DNA of 64,000 nucleotides from Cyanodermella asteris (GCA_900618795.1 UYJD01000008.1:474233-538232); one strand, 5' to 3'. Positions 10,700 through 22,608 are shown, numbered from the stretch's first letter. Notes: generated by a model from the sequence alone, not told the origin. Numbers and translations are program-made.

Positions 10700-13681
10700 T
10701 TAGCCGAATAGCTTCACGTCCTTGGTCAAGCTTTCCTCCTTCGTATTCTCCTCATCTTCATTCCCTTTATTAAGTTCGCTTCCGGAATCCCTGAACGCCA
10801 GTGGTATCCTAGGCGTCGTCGGGGTCTCGCCCACACTCTCCCTCTTGCCCCTTTTGATCTCCCCACTTCCTCGCGGCTGCAAGTCCAAAAGGCGCGCACT
10901 GCCCCCACTTATATGTCGCGCATGTGTCCGGTCGCGCAAACTGACGCTCGTCGCGCGTTTGATCTCGGTCAGCTCAGCGACTTGGACTTGTGCGACCTGC
11001 GCCGTTTCGTCCTCGTACTCGGATTCCTCGATCCCGGTCTCGTTCTCGGGAGTATGACGGGATACGCCAGCGCGCTCCTCTTGGGATCCTGGTGACGCTG
11101 CCCCACGGGTGGTGGCGACAGAGTCACGCAACGGGTTTCGTGCTGGAAGATCAGGAGCAGTGGATAAAGCGTCATCTGCGGACTCTATCGCAGCCGAGCT
11201 TGGTTGAGGGTCGAAGATATCAAGTAGGCCTTCTCGACTTCGCCGTTCGGCCTGCTCTCGTCGGACAAGTGTCGGAGTTCGCGCAATGCCGGTCGTGTGT
11301 AGAACGGCATCTCCTTGTCCAAGAGCCCCTTGATACTGCTCGTAAGTCTGGCCTTCGCCGAGTGGGGTGGGGGTTGGAGGCTTGCAATGCTCCGGTGGCG
11401 TGGCATTCCCAGATCTCGGTTGGCGTAGAACACGGAGCTGGGTAGACAATGACCCCGGACCAGGAGACTGGGACTGATGACCAGGACGTTGACCTGGATT
11501 GGAAATACGACGACCAAATATTATTGGGCTGCCGCGAACGTCTTCTGAGCTGTCCAGTGGGAGACTTGTCTTGCTGCCGGTGCGGGCGTTGCGCTCAGTA
11601 ATGATACTACTACTGCGCTTGCTTGGTCGGCCAGAAAGCCAACTGCCTTCAGAGTCGACACTGGCAAGGGATTGTGAGAGAAGAGCCGCCGACGGACCGC
11701 TATCTCGATTATCCTTGGACAAGCTGTTGCTGCGCATACTCTGATGTCGGCTGAGAGCAATCTCGTTTCGCAAAGCTGGATGGACAATCTCCATGGGTGC
11801 GTTGACCGCTGCATCTGTACTCAGCATTTCTGCCCGATCCACATATGGCGATGGCGGTCCGCTGCCATCTGGACTTGCACCTCTGCTCATAGGAGGCGAC
11901 GTTGGTGCCCTTCCCGTCAGCACACTGGCAGGGATGGCTGGAACCTCTGGCACCTTAGGCACGTCGGGCAGATCCTCCCTAAACTTGGACTGTATACGCT
12001 GCGGATCATTCGAGCGGCGAAAACTGCGGTGTCGGCTGGAAAGAGCAGCGATTGACGGACCAGTGCTTTGGCCTGTACGGGCTTTGAATGATTCGCGCGA
12101 AGTGTTCGAGAAGCCAGATGATGGTGTTGCCCGACCTCGCTCTGAGCTTGTTCGGGGCTTGATCTTCGTTCGTCTGAAAAAGCTCGTCCATCCACCACCA
12201 GTCCTGTTACTACTAGCCTCGGAGTCTCGCCGTGTAGGCTCAGGTGATGCCGCAACAGAAGATCGGGCCTCCGGTTCTGGTAATTCAGGAATGTCCGGAG
12301 TACTGGTGTCAAATTGCTCGGGTGGCCCGGTGGGCCGTTTTTCCAGAACTGGCGATGAAGGTGGGGACATACTCGCTTGCGATAATCGTACAGCCTTGGC
12401 CGTTTCGACTGTCGCCTCAATGGAATCATCCTTGCCAGATGATGCAGATGCGGGCTCCGCGAACGGATCCTCAACCGCTGACACTGGCGAATATCGGCTC
12501 TCCCGGAACTTTTGGTGAACAGGGCTGACCGGCATCTCGGCTCTTTCCTCATAGCTATAAAACGGGTTGTCTTCAAGCGGCTCAACCATCGTAGGCAACG
12601 CTTCCGGAGTGGGGGATCGGGATCGCTGTGTTTCCACGCTCTCCACTTTCGAAATCGTCTCGGTCCGAGCACGTTCTTTGCCCTTGCTCTTGCCCTTCTT
12701 GCTCCTAGGTCGTTTCTCCTTTTCCTTCTCATCTTTCCCTTCTAGCTTTTTCGCAAGCTTTTCAGCATCGAGCTTCCTCTTCCGCTCCCTTCGTCGTCGG
12801 TCCCTGTCCATCAACTCTCGTAGTCCAGCCGCGTCCATATCGTCTGCCAACTCATTGATCCTTGCTTTTGGTCCAAAATCACCCTCGGGTATCATAGGTT
12901 CTTTCTCTTTCTTATCAAAGGCGGTTTTCGATTTGGGGGCATACTTTATCGTCGGATGTGGTGCGAAAATGTCAAAAGCATTGACCTTGTAACTCATGCT
13001 CTCCGGCCTTTCCAGTACATACTCATCGTTCAACGACTCGGCCAGTGGCAGAGAAACCTGCGAAGCGGGACGCCCGAACCCGCCGGGGGCTCGTCGTACA
13101 TCTTTGACCATCAAGTCGCCACTCGCATTGGAAAGAGGCCGGCCAGGGATGGGAATCGGGGAGGTCCCCTCCCGCAGTGACCTGATGCGCTCATTGTCTC
13201 CCTTACTCCTGATGCTCTTTTTGCTGCGTAGACTTTTCCCATCGTGTGTACTCGGCTTCAACGTAGGTATAGCGGCAAATTCGGCATCCCTGTTCAAACT
13301 GGAGCGACTCGCATTAGGATCGTGTCGCTGGTTGCGCAGCTCGGCGAGCGGTTGTCGTCCCAAGGCATCATCATTGCCAGGCCTGCTAAGCTTCTTGACC
13401 AAGGTTCTTCTCTTTGCCGCCGCGGCTTCGGGTGTTGTAGGCAGTGCAGGTGCGGTAGACGCCTTCTTGATTCCCTCCTTCGGCGAGTCGCGCATCGAGG
13501 CCTTGGACGCCGCAGGCCTCGGGGTCTGTTGGCGTGACTTGGGCGTGCGAGGTGGGGCGGCGACCAAAGCAGACTTCTCATCCATCGGCGCCGGCGAACG
13601 AGACGTTGGGTCGAGCTGTGTCTGTTCGGCGGGCGACGAAACGGTTTTCCTCCTGCGCGAAAACGGCCACATGGCCATCAT
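10700..13681 (-). CDS. Large intrinsically disordered protein of unknown function
   Basis: Single uninterrupted frame of 993 codons, starting MMAMWPFSRRRK; the third Met (13672) is an equally likely start because MWPF followed by a basic run makes a tidy N-terminus. Most of the chain is Ser/Pro/Arg/Glu-rich and lacks globular domains. The best-ordered part is a Lys/Arg/Glu helix around residues 275-345 (ELMDRDRRRRERKRKLDAEK), which may form a coiled coil or bind nucleic acid. A more conserved-looking stretch precedes it (MSYKVNAFDIFAPHPTIKYA). Many SP/TP and RxxS sites suggest phosphorylation. Acidic tail ends SLTKDVKLFG. I recognise no named family; it is likely an ascomycete-specific protein. 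Very unlikely to be chance at this length. Confidence 0.85.
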   Translation of the reverse strand: MMAMWPFSRRRKTVSSPAEQTQLDPTSRSPAPMDEKSALVAAPPRTPKSRQQTPRPAASKASMRDSPKEGIKKASTAPALPTTPEAAAAKRRTLVKKLSRPGNDDALGRQPLAELRNQRHDPNASRSSLNRDAEFAAIPTLKPSTHDGKSLRSKKSIRSKGDNERIRSLREGTSPIPIPGRPLSNASGDLMVKDVRRAPGGFGRPASQVSLPLAESLNDEYVLERPESMSYKVNAFDIFAPHPTIKYAPKSKTAFDKKEKEPMIPEGDFGPKARINELADDMDAAGLRELMDRDRRRRERKRKLDAEKLAKKLEGKDEKEKEKRPRSKKGKSKGKERARTETISKVESVETQRSRSPTPEALPTMVEPLEDNPFYSYEERAEMPVSPVHQKFRESRYSPVSAVEDPFAEPASASSGKDDSIEATVETAKAVRLSQASMSPPSSPVLEKRPTGPPEQFDTSTPDIPELPEPEARSSVAASPEPTRRDSEASSNRTGGGWTSFFRRTKIKPRTSSERGRATPSSGFSNTSRESFKARTGQSTGPSIAALSSRHRSFRRSNDPQRIQSKFREDLPDVPKVPEVPAIPASVLTGRAPTSPPMSRGASPDGSGPPSPYVDRAEMLSTDAAVNAPMEIVHPALRNEIALSRHQSMRSNSLSKDNRDSGPSAALLSQSLASVDSEGSWLSGRPSKRSSSIITERNARTGSKTSLPLDSSEDVRGSPIIFGRRISNPGQRPGHQSQSPGPGSLSTQLRVLRQPRSGNATPPEHCKPPTPTPLGEGQTYEQYQGALGQGDAVLHTTGIARTPTLVRREQAERRSREGLLDIFDPQPSSAAIESADDALSTAPDLPARNPLRDSVATTRGAASPGSQEERAGVSRHTPENETGIEESEYEDETAQVAQVQVAELTEIKRATSVSLRDRTHARHISGGSARLLDLQPRGSGEIKRGKRESVGETPTTPRIPLAFRDSGSELNKGNEDEENTKEESLTKDVKLFG

Positions 13682-16368
13682 GTGTCGGAAAGGGGGATGG
13701 AAGCCGCAGGGGAATGGAAACGAAGAACGTAATCAAACGTCTCGAGAAAGCCGTTGAGACGTTGCCAGCGTCCGGGGGGCGGATCGGTGGACGTCAGTCT
13801 CAGAGTTCGGATTCCACTCTTGGGTTTTGGGCTTTCCGCAGGGGCAGCGCCGCACGCTCGGGCACGCCAATCAGAGAATCATGACCCAGTCGTCGGCTGC
13901 CCGGTTTTTGGGTCCTGCGAGCTCCACAATGCGCATCCAGCAGCCGGGCTGGGTCGAGCGCCGTGGTAGGTGTTGTGTCGCTCCGCGGCCGGGCGCAGAA
14001 AGCGGGATGGCGAGGCGAAGGAGCGGAAGTCGTGGCGCAGGATCGCTGGCAGAGCGAGTTGCGAAGGAGTTTCAGATGCAGTCTCGTTTGTTGTGTTATT
14101 ATTATGGCTGCTGCGGTTGATAAGAGGGCGGTGGATGGACCGGCCGCGTGCGAATGCAAGGTTCAAGCTGTTGCGATGGTGAGAAAAGCCAAAGCCAAAG
14201 CGGCAGCCAGCAGCGAAGCAAATCCGGAGTAGAGCAACAGCAGGCCGGCAGCAACGTGTGACGGAAGGGCAGGTACACTGTACAGTATGTAGGTGACGAG
14301 CGACGAGTGAAGGACGAGCATGTGCTGCAGGTATATTCTAGAGATTCGGCACGCCAGACTCTTATACGGCAAAGTCTCCTCTTGGACTGGCACATAGATT
14401 GGCGTTTTCGGAAGAGGGGAGCATGCACCGCTTTTGCCTGGATTACTACTGTAGAAAGTGGAAAAGCAAGTTGGAAGATCGTGTGGCTGCCGACGATGCA
14501 AATGGCGCAGAGCAGAACAAGCAAGACCACCAACTTTGCTGGTCGACGAACCACAGTCGACGGAGCGCTGCAGCGTCGCACACAAATCACCTGCAGCGCG
14601 ACCAATCGCTGTACAGTCGGCTACAATTAGAGCTCGAGCTTGTCGTGGAGAGCTTGACCTCGACGACTTTGACCGATGCAGGTCAATCTCGACTTTTGGA
14701 CGTTGGCCGACTACGGCAACTAGTCCGACGTCGCCATGCACGAATGCCTGAGTTGAGGACATCTTCGCACTGCAGATGTCAGGAGGCCCTGCTGCAACCT
14801 CCAGCACTGTTGTGTTTTTTGTGCTTCCCCAGAATGTACCGTTAGTTAGTCTGTTACCTACGGCCGGGGCAGCTTCGAGATGAGAATAAGTTAACTGCCC
14901 AGACATGCCCCTGTTGACTCGCAAATCATAGCTGCATCCACGACCAACAGCACAAACCTTCTCATGTACGGCTGTGATGATCGTATGAGTTTGCAATCTG
15001 TCGACTCCCATCAGTCGTTCACCCCATCGAAGCGCTTATATATAGACTGAGCTAGCCGAGGAGTGGCTTCCGGTATCAAAACATGTATCGCAGACACCTC
15101 CCCTGACTTTAAAATATCCCCTCGTGCAGATCATGCGACTATTTGCGAGCCCAGCCTTCAAAAGACTGAGACACAAATCATCAAGATAATCTCAGCTGAC
15201 GGCGATCGCCGGCCTGTCGTCAGAGGCGCATCTTGAAGGGTCGATCACTCTCGCAACCCCGACCAGTATGTCGGCAGTACCTGCGTAAGTTACGAGGTAC
15301 ACGCCGAATCCTATCTTCGTTTTCGCATCACCACCTTTCACAATCCTCCTACCTGTGACTGCACATGATGCTACTATTTTTGGTGCATCAACCTATGCGC
15401 ACCCTGATCCACGTTCGCCGTCCAAGTGTGAGCCCCGGATCCCACTATCACCCAACGAGAGCAAGCAAGGTACTCGGATACCGAGCACGACGAAGAAACA
15501 CGTCTAAGCCAACATCATTTTTTCTAGACTGATTCTCATCATAATTTCACACAGCTCGTGATGACTGAACGGCACAGATTAATTGACAGAAATGCCCTTT
15601 GGACGGTACCTCTGTGCCTCACCACACCAACCCTCGTTGCTCTGAACCGGGATGCTCCTTGAATCCCCTCGATCCCACAAATCATCAACCATCACCCCTG
15701 CTGCACCGCACGTCGGTCACCGGTCCACTGGCCTTGCCAACCATCATCACGACCCATTGATGATCATTCGCGGTGTCGATCCATGTGTGCGTGCAGCCTA
15801 TTTTCTCGCCATCTCCAGATCACAATGAGTGACGGCGCTCTCAGCCCGGAAACACAGCCAAATCAGAGCCTCGGCCACGGGAGCTACTTATGATCGCACG
15901 GAGTCCTTGTGAAACAAGACATCGCCGTCAGTGAAGTTCGGCCGAAGGAGGGGCTGTCTTGAAGCGGTGATAAAACTATTACATGGATCCAATTTGTTTT
16001 GCCACTACCTCGCGGCGAAAATGTTGCATAGCTGCGTTTGGGGTATATCAGCTAGAAAGGCGGCTACGTCTATCTTTCCCTTCTCCTCCCTCGTCACTAG
16101 CCCGAGACTGCTTCGCGTGTTTTGCAGCGGCTTGTCCCTACAGATCCTTTTTGCTCTGCTGGCTTCTGACATCTTCCCCAATCGTGCGTTCCCAAATTGA
16201 CCTGCAATTTCTTCGGCCACATTCGGCGCATTGGCGGACTCGATGTAACCCATCGTCCGCGTGCCGGGCTCTTGTCTATCCGCCGATGCTGGTGATAGTG
16301 ACGTGTGTTGGCCAGTGCGCATACAGATTGTGTCAAGATATATCGAGATATTACAGAATGCTTCCTGA
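13682..16368. other. Long intergenic region, with one doubtful 282-codon ORF
   Basis: Lies between two minus-strand genes, so it contains the promoter of the disordered-protein gene and the 3' flank of protein kinase C. Apart from the ORF listed separately (15011..14163) I see no coding sequence. A TATATATA element at 15037-15044 is present. Confidence 0.4.
14163..15011 (-). CDS. Doubtful orphan ORF with hydrophobic C-terminus
   Basis: ATG at 15011, 282 codons. Composition is Ser/Ala/Arg-rich with scattered Cys and His and no recognised motif. The last 60 residues are hydrophobic (SLVTYILYSVPALPSHVAAG, then further Leu/Ala), which would make a C-terminal membrane segment. A TATA-like element sits only about 30 bases upstream, too close for a normal 5' leader. 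It could be a chance frame in GC-rich promoter DNA. Confidence 0.2.
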   Translation of the reverse strand: MGVDRLQTHTIITAVHEKVCAVGRGCSYDLRVNRGMSGQLTYSHLEAAPAVGNRLTNGTFWGSTKNTTVLEVAAGPPDICSAKMSSTQAFVHGDVGLVAVVGQRPKVEIDLHRSKSSRSSSPRQARALIVADCTAIGRAAGDLCATLQRSVDCGSSTSKVGGLACSALRHLHRRQPHDLPTCFSTFYSSNPGKSGACSPLPKTPIYVPVQEETLPYKSLACRISRIYLQHMLVLHSSLVTYILYSVPALPSHVAAGLLLLYSGFASLLAAALALAFLTIATA

Positions 16369-19300
16369 TCAGTCGATGTCGCCAGTATATGAGAACCCTC
16401 TGAATTCCTCTTGCATTTGCTGCGTCAAGACTGCGGTGACAAGTTAGCATTTTCATCAACAAGCAAGTACCAAGGATGAAAGACTTACCGGACTGCACTG
16501 GCGTGAGAACAGGAGTGACGCTTGTGAATTCGCTATCGAAGTTGCTCGTGTCGGTAGCGTTCTTGATGGATGGAACATATGGAGGTGGAACGCGCTTGTG
16601 CATAACGTCGTCCCAGTTCACCCCCTTGAAGAAGGGCTGGCTCATGATCTCCTGGGCATCAGTAGGTCCCGAGCCGAGACGGTGCTCCGGTTCTCTGGTG
16701 AGCAGCTTCTGGAGGATCGACACACTGTCCCTAGGCATATGAATCGGATATAGAGGCTCATCAGCAAGAATCGCGTCGTAGATTTCGTCTTCGTCCTCGC
16801 CACGGAACGGCGACTGTTGCAGCAACATCTGATATATCAGAACACCAAAGGCCCACCAGTCAACAGCCCGACCATACTTCTTGTCGAGAAGAATTTCTGG
16901 AGCCATGAACTCGGGTGTTCCGCAGAACGTGCCTGTCGTGTTACCGTAATACATGTTCTCCTTGCAGAGACCGTAATCGGCAATTTTGATATGCCCGTCC
17001 ATGGCGAGTAAGATGTTGTCAAGCTTCAAGTCGCGATAGATGACTCCGTTTTCGTGGAAGTGTTTCAATGCCAAGCAGACCTCTGCCGCATAGAAGACGG
17101 ATCGCTTGAGACCGAACTGACCCCGCTGAATGTGCAGCATCAGATCGCCACCACTTATATATTCCATGACAAAGTAGATTCGCGTCTCGGTCTGGAAGCA
17201 GGCGTGAAGGTTGATCAAGTATGGATGCTTCTCTTTGTTCGCGATGAGGAACACGCGCTTCTCAGATCTCGTGCTTTCAACTTCGTCATTCTCAATGATG
17301 AACTCCTTCTTGAGTACCTTGATGGCATACAACTTCTTCGTCGACTTGGTCTCGGCGAGCATGACCTTGCCGAAGTTGCCCTTACCGAGCACAGCCAAGA
17401 AGTTGAAGTGTTCCAGTCCGATCCTCTTTTGCGGCTGCTTAGCTGGAGGCTGTGACTTCCGCTCTCCTGCCTGTTGAACCTGCTGCTGACCTCTCGCCGG
17501 GCCAGCCTGCGACGCCGGCTGAGCCTGTTGCTGTGGTGGATATTGTTGACCTTGTTGCTGACCATATTGCTGCTGTGGCTGCTGACCCTGATACTGTGCC
17601 GCCGCGAGCTGTTGCTGCTGTTGCTGCTGTTGCTGCTGTTGCTGCTGTTGCTGCTGTTGCTGTTGGATCTGTTGCTGCTGCTGCTGCTGGAAGTTCCCGT
17701 ATGCTGCTGGAACATACGGCGTGTGAGAACTCTTGGGCATATCGCCCGGCATTTCCACACTGGTAGTCCGCGGAGGAATGTAGCCTGGACCATTGCCGGA
17801 ATTCCTCTGACTCATTGCGTACGCAGCAGCTGATGCCGCATCAGAACCTTGTCGCTGTCCCATCCCTGGTCGCTGCCCAGGCGGTGGTGATCCCGGAGAC
17901 TGAGGTCCTGACATTGGCCGGCCACCAACACTAGCGGCAGCTGAAGAAGCTTGGCCATAGCTGGCCTCGGAAGTCATCGATGAACGATTGTCGTGGCTTA
18001 AATTCTCGCTGGATCTTTGATATGATGGAGTTGTCTGAGGGCCGCCGGGGCGTAGCGATCCCTGTTGTAGGGTCTTGGATGGTTGGGTTGGAGGTGGTCT
18101 ACTGGCCGGTGGCCTGACACCTTTCATGCCAACCAGTAAAGCTTCAATCTGCTCCTTGCTAAGACCGCAAAAGTCTGGAACAAGGTGCTGACAGGAGGCA
18201 TGGCATGTGAGCTGACACTCTGAGCATTTCCTTGCATTCCTCTTGCCGACCGGAAGGACGTAACCGCAGTGACAGCACCAATTTGCGCTAAAGTTGCTGA
18301 AAGCATTGAACCTGTGAGGAATGCGGTGGTTGAGCTTGATTTCGTCGGGATCGGTATCCGCATTAGATTTACTAATGCACTTCGTCACGACATGAGAGTA
18401 ACAGTTGGTGTGACAAGTATACTTGCAATCCTCGCATTGCATTCCCGCACTGTACTTGAGGAACTCCCCGCAGTAGGCGCATCGCATGATGTTGAAGAAT
18501 TGCTGCTGGACGAATCTGTGTCCGTAACGCTCCTGGACATCTTCCTTTCTCTGGCGAACGGCTCCTTTGCGGCCAAGTCCAACGTCGAAATTGGTCTTAC
18601 CTCGGTTCTGTTTGACGAAGCTGAGACTCAAGAATATACTGCCCACAGGCTCAAGCGAGAACCACGCCTCGATGACATTGGGGTCAGATCCGGTTCGGCC
18701 TGCGACGGCAGCTCCGGGAACTCCACCCATCGAAGCACGGTGTCCGCCAGGGCCACCTGGAGCGCCACCTCTGCCGCCGCCGAATTGAGGGCTTTGAGGA
18801 TCGGAACTGCCACCGTTGGTGGGATTTCCCATCTGATCAGCAGTCATCCATTGACTGCCAGCCAACTCCTGCTCGATCTTTTTCCGGCGCATCTCCTCGA
18901 CGATGTCTGTCAATCTAATCCACATGAGCCCCACAGGAACAGGAAGCTTCTTGGACCCGGTGCCGAGTGAAGTGTTTGTGTCATACACAGTCAGCTCTAT
19001 CTCGTTGGCCTTGTCGACATCGAAGACGTGGTTCTCTTCCACCCATCTCTCATTCTTAGTTTCTTTTGTGGCGGCCCGCACAACATCCTCAACCTTGATC
19101 TGAACAAAGGTGCCTGGTCTTCGACTGAGATATGAGCTGCTCGCAATTTGGTGCCCGACGTCTCGAATGGCGTGGATCTTGATGGTCAAAAGACCGGATA
19201 ACGGTTTTCGTCCCCCGGGCTGGTTGATGCTGTCGTCGTCATTGTCATCGGCCGCTGGTGCGCCAACGTTGAGATCCTCGTATCTTCTCAGAGCATTCTG

Positions 19301-19885
19301 CAAGAGCTGGATCTTCTGGTTGCATTCAATCCGTCTGCCTTCGGCCTCTTGTCGACTTCTTTTATCACCATCGATGTCATACAGCCTAACGACTTTCTCA
19401 ATACCTTGCTGATATTGCCTTTCGACCTGCAACTTGAAGGCAAGCTGCGCTAGCATCATGTTATAGCGAGGACCGAGATGTGTGGTGTCGGCTTTGATCA
19501 GATCCAGCTTGCTGTAATTGGGCCGCGCCTTTGGAACGCCCTGGCCAGGACCTCCTGGGCCGAAAGGCGCGCGTGGCGGCATTATGCCAGAGCCTCCGCC
19601 TAGCTGGTTGGAGTAGTCGCCTTGCGACGGACCATATCCTGCCTGGTCACCGCCTCTTCCCTGTGCGTCGCCTAGCGACATCCTCTGCATGTCTTGTGAG
19701 GTCTGGACCTCATTCAGCCTGCCTTTCAAAAATTGAACGTTCCTCTGGGCCTCTTTGATCTGTGAGTCCAGCACAGCTTGGACCTGAGGGTTAGACATGG
19801 CTCTCATTGCCATGCCCGAGTTTATTATGGTATTTTCCTTCTCGATCTTTTGGTAGATGGACTGGATGACATCTTTGTCCGCCAT
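16369..19885 (-). CDS. pkc1: Protein kinase C of the cell-wall-integrity pathway
   Basis: Serine/threonine kinase acting below Rho1 and above the cell-wall MAP-kinase cascade. Two exons: 19885..16489 and 16430..16369, with a 58-nt intron (GTAAGT, GCTAAC, GCAG), giving 1152 residues ending [15 protein letters not shown]. Without splicing the frame runs about 110 residues further into unrelated sequence. Domain order: N-terminal HR1 coiled-coil repeats (about 1-70 and 115-200), C2-like (about 230-350), two C1 zinc fingers (about 455-505 and 525-575, H and six Cys each), disordered Gln-rich hinge (about 600-820), kinase (about 828-1082, [23 protein letters not shown]) and AGC tail with turn motif LTPVQS. 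DYG instead of DFG is normal for fungal Pkc1. A pure polyQ run lies near residue 745. Confidence 0.97.
17611..17687 (-). repeat. CAG/CAA repeat encoding polyglutamine in Pkc1
   Basis: Mixed CAG and CAA codons give about 25 near-uninterrupted Gln residues in the hinge between the C1 fingers and the kinase domain. The run is flanked by further Gln-rich sequence on both sides ([11 protein letters not shown] before, [15 protein letters not shown] after). Likely length-variable between isolates. Confidence 0.85.
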
Positions 19886-21138
19886 CTTGCCGGTGGCGTG
19901 GGATGTAAAGCGCGCACAGCGATTTTTTCAGCCTATAAGGCACGCTGAGGCTGGAGCCTCAGATTGGCGAGCGCAAAATCGAACGAAAGGAGAGTCCGGA
20001 CCCAGCCGAGCGGTATTCGTTGTCGTGAGTGTTCCCCTGCTACGTCAGAGTCGGGCAAGGGGAAGAAACAGCAGTCAGGCCGAGTCGAGGTTTGGTGATG
20101 GAGGTGTAGGAAACTGGACGCGGCAGCGAAGCGGCGATATGGAGGGAGGTTGCATTCGAGGGGGTGGGCCGCGTCGTGAGATGGCGGCACGTCAGGCCGA
20201 GCGACAGAGTGATCGCAGATGGCGAAGGCTTAGCTCACAGATGGTGGTCTTGCGTGGCGGTGGACAAGATGTCGACGGAGAAATGCAGAGCAGTAGAGGG
20301 GTTTGAATTGCTGTGGGGAGGATCGTGTGCAGCGGTAAAGTTAGATGCGCCGATGATATCGCTACCTAACTAGCTTACTACTACCTACTCTTGTGTCGCC
20401 GATTCTGCTCTCTGCTGCCCCGCGCCTGCCGGCCCGACAACTCACGACGACACCGGAAGCTGCTCTCGCCGATAAGTAATACTGTACTAGATATGACTAT
20501 GATAGATCCTGACTGCAGCTGAACCCCCTTTCACGCTTTCGAGATGCCGGTATACGAGCATCGAGCCCTTCGTTTCCTCTGCTCCGTCAAGTGGATCCAG
20601 TAAGGAGCCCGCAGACTTTTCTTTCAGCTGGACTGTCGCTGCAGCTTTGCGTATTCACCTGCTCATCATTGTGGCTGTGAGCCGGATCCACCTCTCACAC
20701 GCCCACGGACAAACTTCTTCCGAGGCTTTGTCATTTCCTCCACATCGTTTTCCTTAGCATCTCAGACTGTCCCATCATCGGGACTCGCCGATGCTTTCTG
20801 CATCATAACCAAGTTGAGACTACGTCGAAATGCTTTTCTGGTACTTGGATCGCGAACTTCCACGACCGTTGGTAAAATCGGTCGCACTCAACAGCGAACC
20901 AAAGTTCTCTTAAATACGTCCCAGACCGCCCGAGCGACGAAGCTAGATGCGGACGGACTACCTATATATTATATCACGACACGTGTCCACCGAACGGAGG
21001 CAATCGCCAAAACCAAAGACCAGCTTGACGAGTCGACCGAAGAGATCTGCGGAGAATAAATCGTGCAGCTCGAGTACGTCCGGAATGTTATGAGTACGCC
21101 CTCCTGATTTACAGTCTCTTCACTTCGACTGTCGCCTT
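19886..21138. other. Intergenic: promoter of pkc1 and 3' flank of the hemerythrin gene
   Basis: No coding sequence supported. ORFs of 80-150 codons on both strands are short of signals. A long 5' leader for pkc1 could lie here, as in other fungi, but is not demonstrable. Confidence 0.4.
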
Positions 21139-21722
21139 CTACATCGGCATCTTCAACATCTCCTCCTTTGTCCAGTACTTCCTCATGTTCTCCGCCCCAA
21201 TCTCCTTGACCTCGTCGTCCAGATGCTGCCAGAGAACATCTCCAAACCCATCCATGGTCTTCTTCAGCTCGTCCCACCTCATCTCCTCCTCCCCACTCTT
21301 TACCTTCTCCAAGTACTCGCCCATGGCATCCATACCTTTGTGGATGAGCTTGTGTTGCGTCAAAAGTTCCAGCTCTTTTCTGAAGGCCGGCATTCGCTGC
21401 GCCCACACGGGGAAGATGTACTGTTCCTCGATCGAATGGTGCACATCGAGGTGGTGCAGAAACTGTTCGCCCGTGGCGATGAACTGCCGTATTGACATTC
21501 CTTGCGGTTTTGATCCGGACGAGGCGGCATTGTAGAGGAGTTTCCATGATTGGCGGAAGTTGTTGTGCTAGAACGAAGGTCAGCGTGTGGTAGAAACGGC
21601 GCTCGCGACGGGAAACCGCATACGAAGTATTCCATATGCTCAGCGCATCTATTGTAGACACGGAAATCCGCCGGCGACAACTTGTCCGTCTGCTCAGACG
21701 CAGCAGGCTTGTCGCGACCCAT
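21139..21722 (-). CDS. Hemerythrin-like cation-binding domain protein
   Basis: Two exons, 21722..21624 and 21567..21139, with a 56-nt intron (GTATGC, CTGAC, CTAG); 175 residues. The fold is a four-helix bundle binding two metal ions through His and acidic residues: HMEYFHNNFR near the N-terminus, HHLDVHHSIEEQYIFP with the HxxxE pattern, HKLIHKGMD and LWQHLDDEVKEIG. Fungal members are small soluble proteins of uncertain role, possibly oxygen, iron or nitric-oxide handling. The start MGRDKPAASEQ is chosen for its tidy N-terminus. In-frame Mets at 21905 and 21995 would add a basic, Ser-rich leader that could be a mitochondrial presequence; the TATA-like element at 21973-21979 makes 21995 unlikely but leaves 21905 possible. 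Confidence 0.85.
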
Positions 21723-22608
21723 GTTGGCGGTATACAATGTCTCCGTTGATGCCGCACTGGTCGATGCGTAAGACCGTCTCTCCTTGCTGATCCGTTGACC
21801 AGCGCTCAAGACGTCAACGTTGCTCCTCAGGTATTGTGTGGCAATACTATTGCTTCGACAAGACAAAGCCCGTATGGAGCCTTTATAGCCCGTCGCAAAG
21901 CGCATTCGCCACAAGACCTGTGAAACTTGCCGTCCATCCTCGCCGGAAAGTATGAGGACGAGACCGATAAGGATATATAAAGTGAGTTGGCGCATCCGAC
22001 CGCGGTTCCGGGCGCACTAACCGCAGTGCACACAACACGCGGGAATGTGGAGTCGCTTTTGTTTTTCCGCTGCCAATAGTAGGCGAGAATTGTCAGCTGG
22101 GCTAAGTACGCTCCCCTCGACGGAAGCGTTCCGCCGCTTCTGCTTTGAAAGACTTGTACATGCTAGCGAGTTTGCTTCGTTTCGAGTGTTGCTGAGACAA
22201 GCATGTGTCATGTGCGGAATGTTGCGTTCGAGAAGGGGCGTGTGGGTAGTGCTGCGCAAGTAGAGTGGTTTCAGGCAGTGATGCCCACTCAGGAATCTCC
22301 AGTCGAGTATCGAGTATGAGTACATTGAGCTCGAGGCGGGGGTAGGTGTCTTCGTTCCAGTCGCCCCGCGTTAGAGCGCCGTATATATTAGCCCTTCGTT
22401 CTCGTGGTTCGCGAACTACAGCTCCCATCCCTGTAGATTTGCTCAAGCTGTCCACGCACGCGCTCCAGGCAATCGGCAAATGTTCACACTAGCTGAACTC
22501 AATTTCTGATTTGCTAAATAGTCATCGACGCGACGAGTCTATCTTCTAAATACGGTAGCCATATCCTGAGCGCACCGATTTGTCTCTGCCCAAAGTCTAT
22601 TCGTAAAG
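21723..22608. other. Divergent promoter region between hemerythrin and nucleotidyltransferase genes
   Basis: The only sizeable frame (22479..22102, minus) begins with TTG, lacks an ATG and has no family resemblance. A GTATATATTA element at about 22380 could act as a TATA box. Confidence 0.4.
21973..21979. promoter_or_regulatory. TATA-like element upstream of the hemerythrin gene
   Basis: GATATATAAAG on the plus strand, reading TTTATATATC on the minus strand. It lies about 70 bases upstream of the possible ATG at 21905 and 250 upstream of the preferred ATG at 21722. Confidence 0.4.

Noticed and set aside
11793-13757. Plus-strand ORFs of 241 and 253 codons
   Set aside because: Antisense to the 993-codon disordered protein; a by-product of its GC-rich codons.
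18269-18970. 233-codon plus-strand ORF
   Set aside because: Lies wholly antisense to conserved C1/C2 coding sequence of protein kinase C.
22102-22479. 125-codon minus-strand ORF
   Set aside because: Begins with TTG, has no ATG at a suitable place and no family resemblance.
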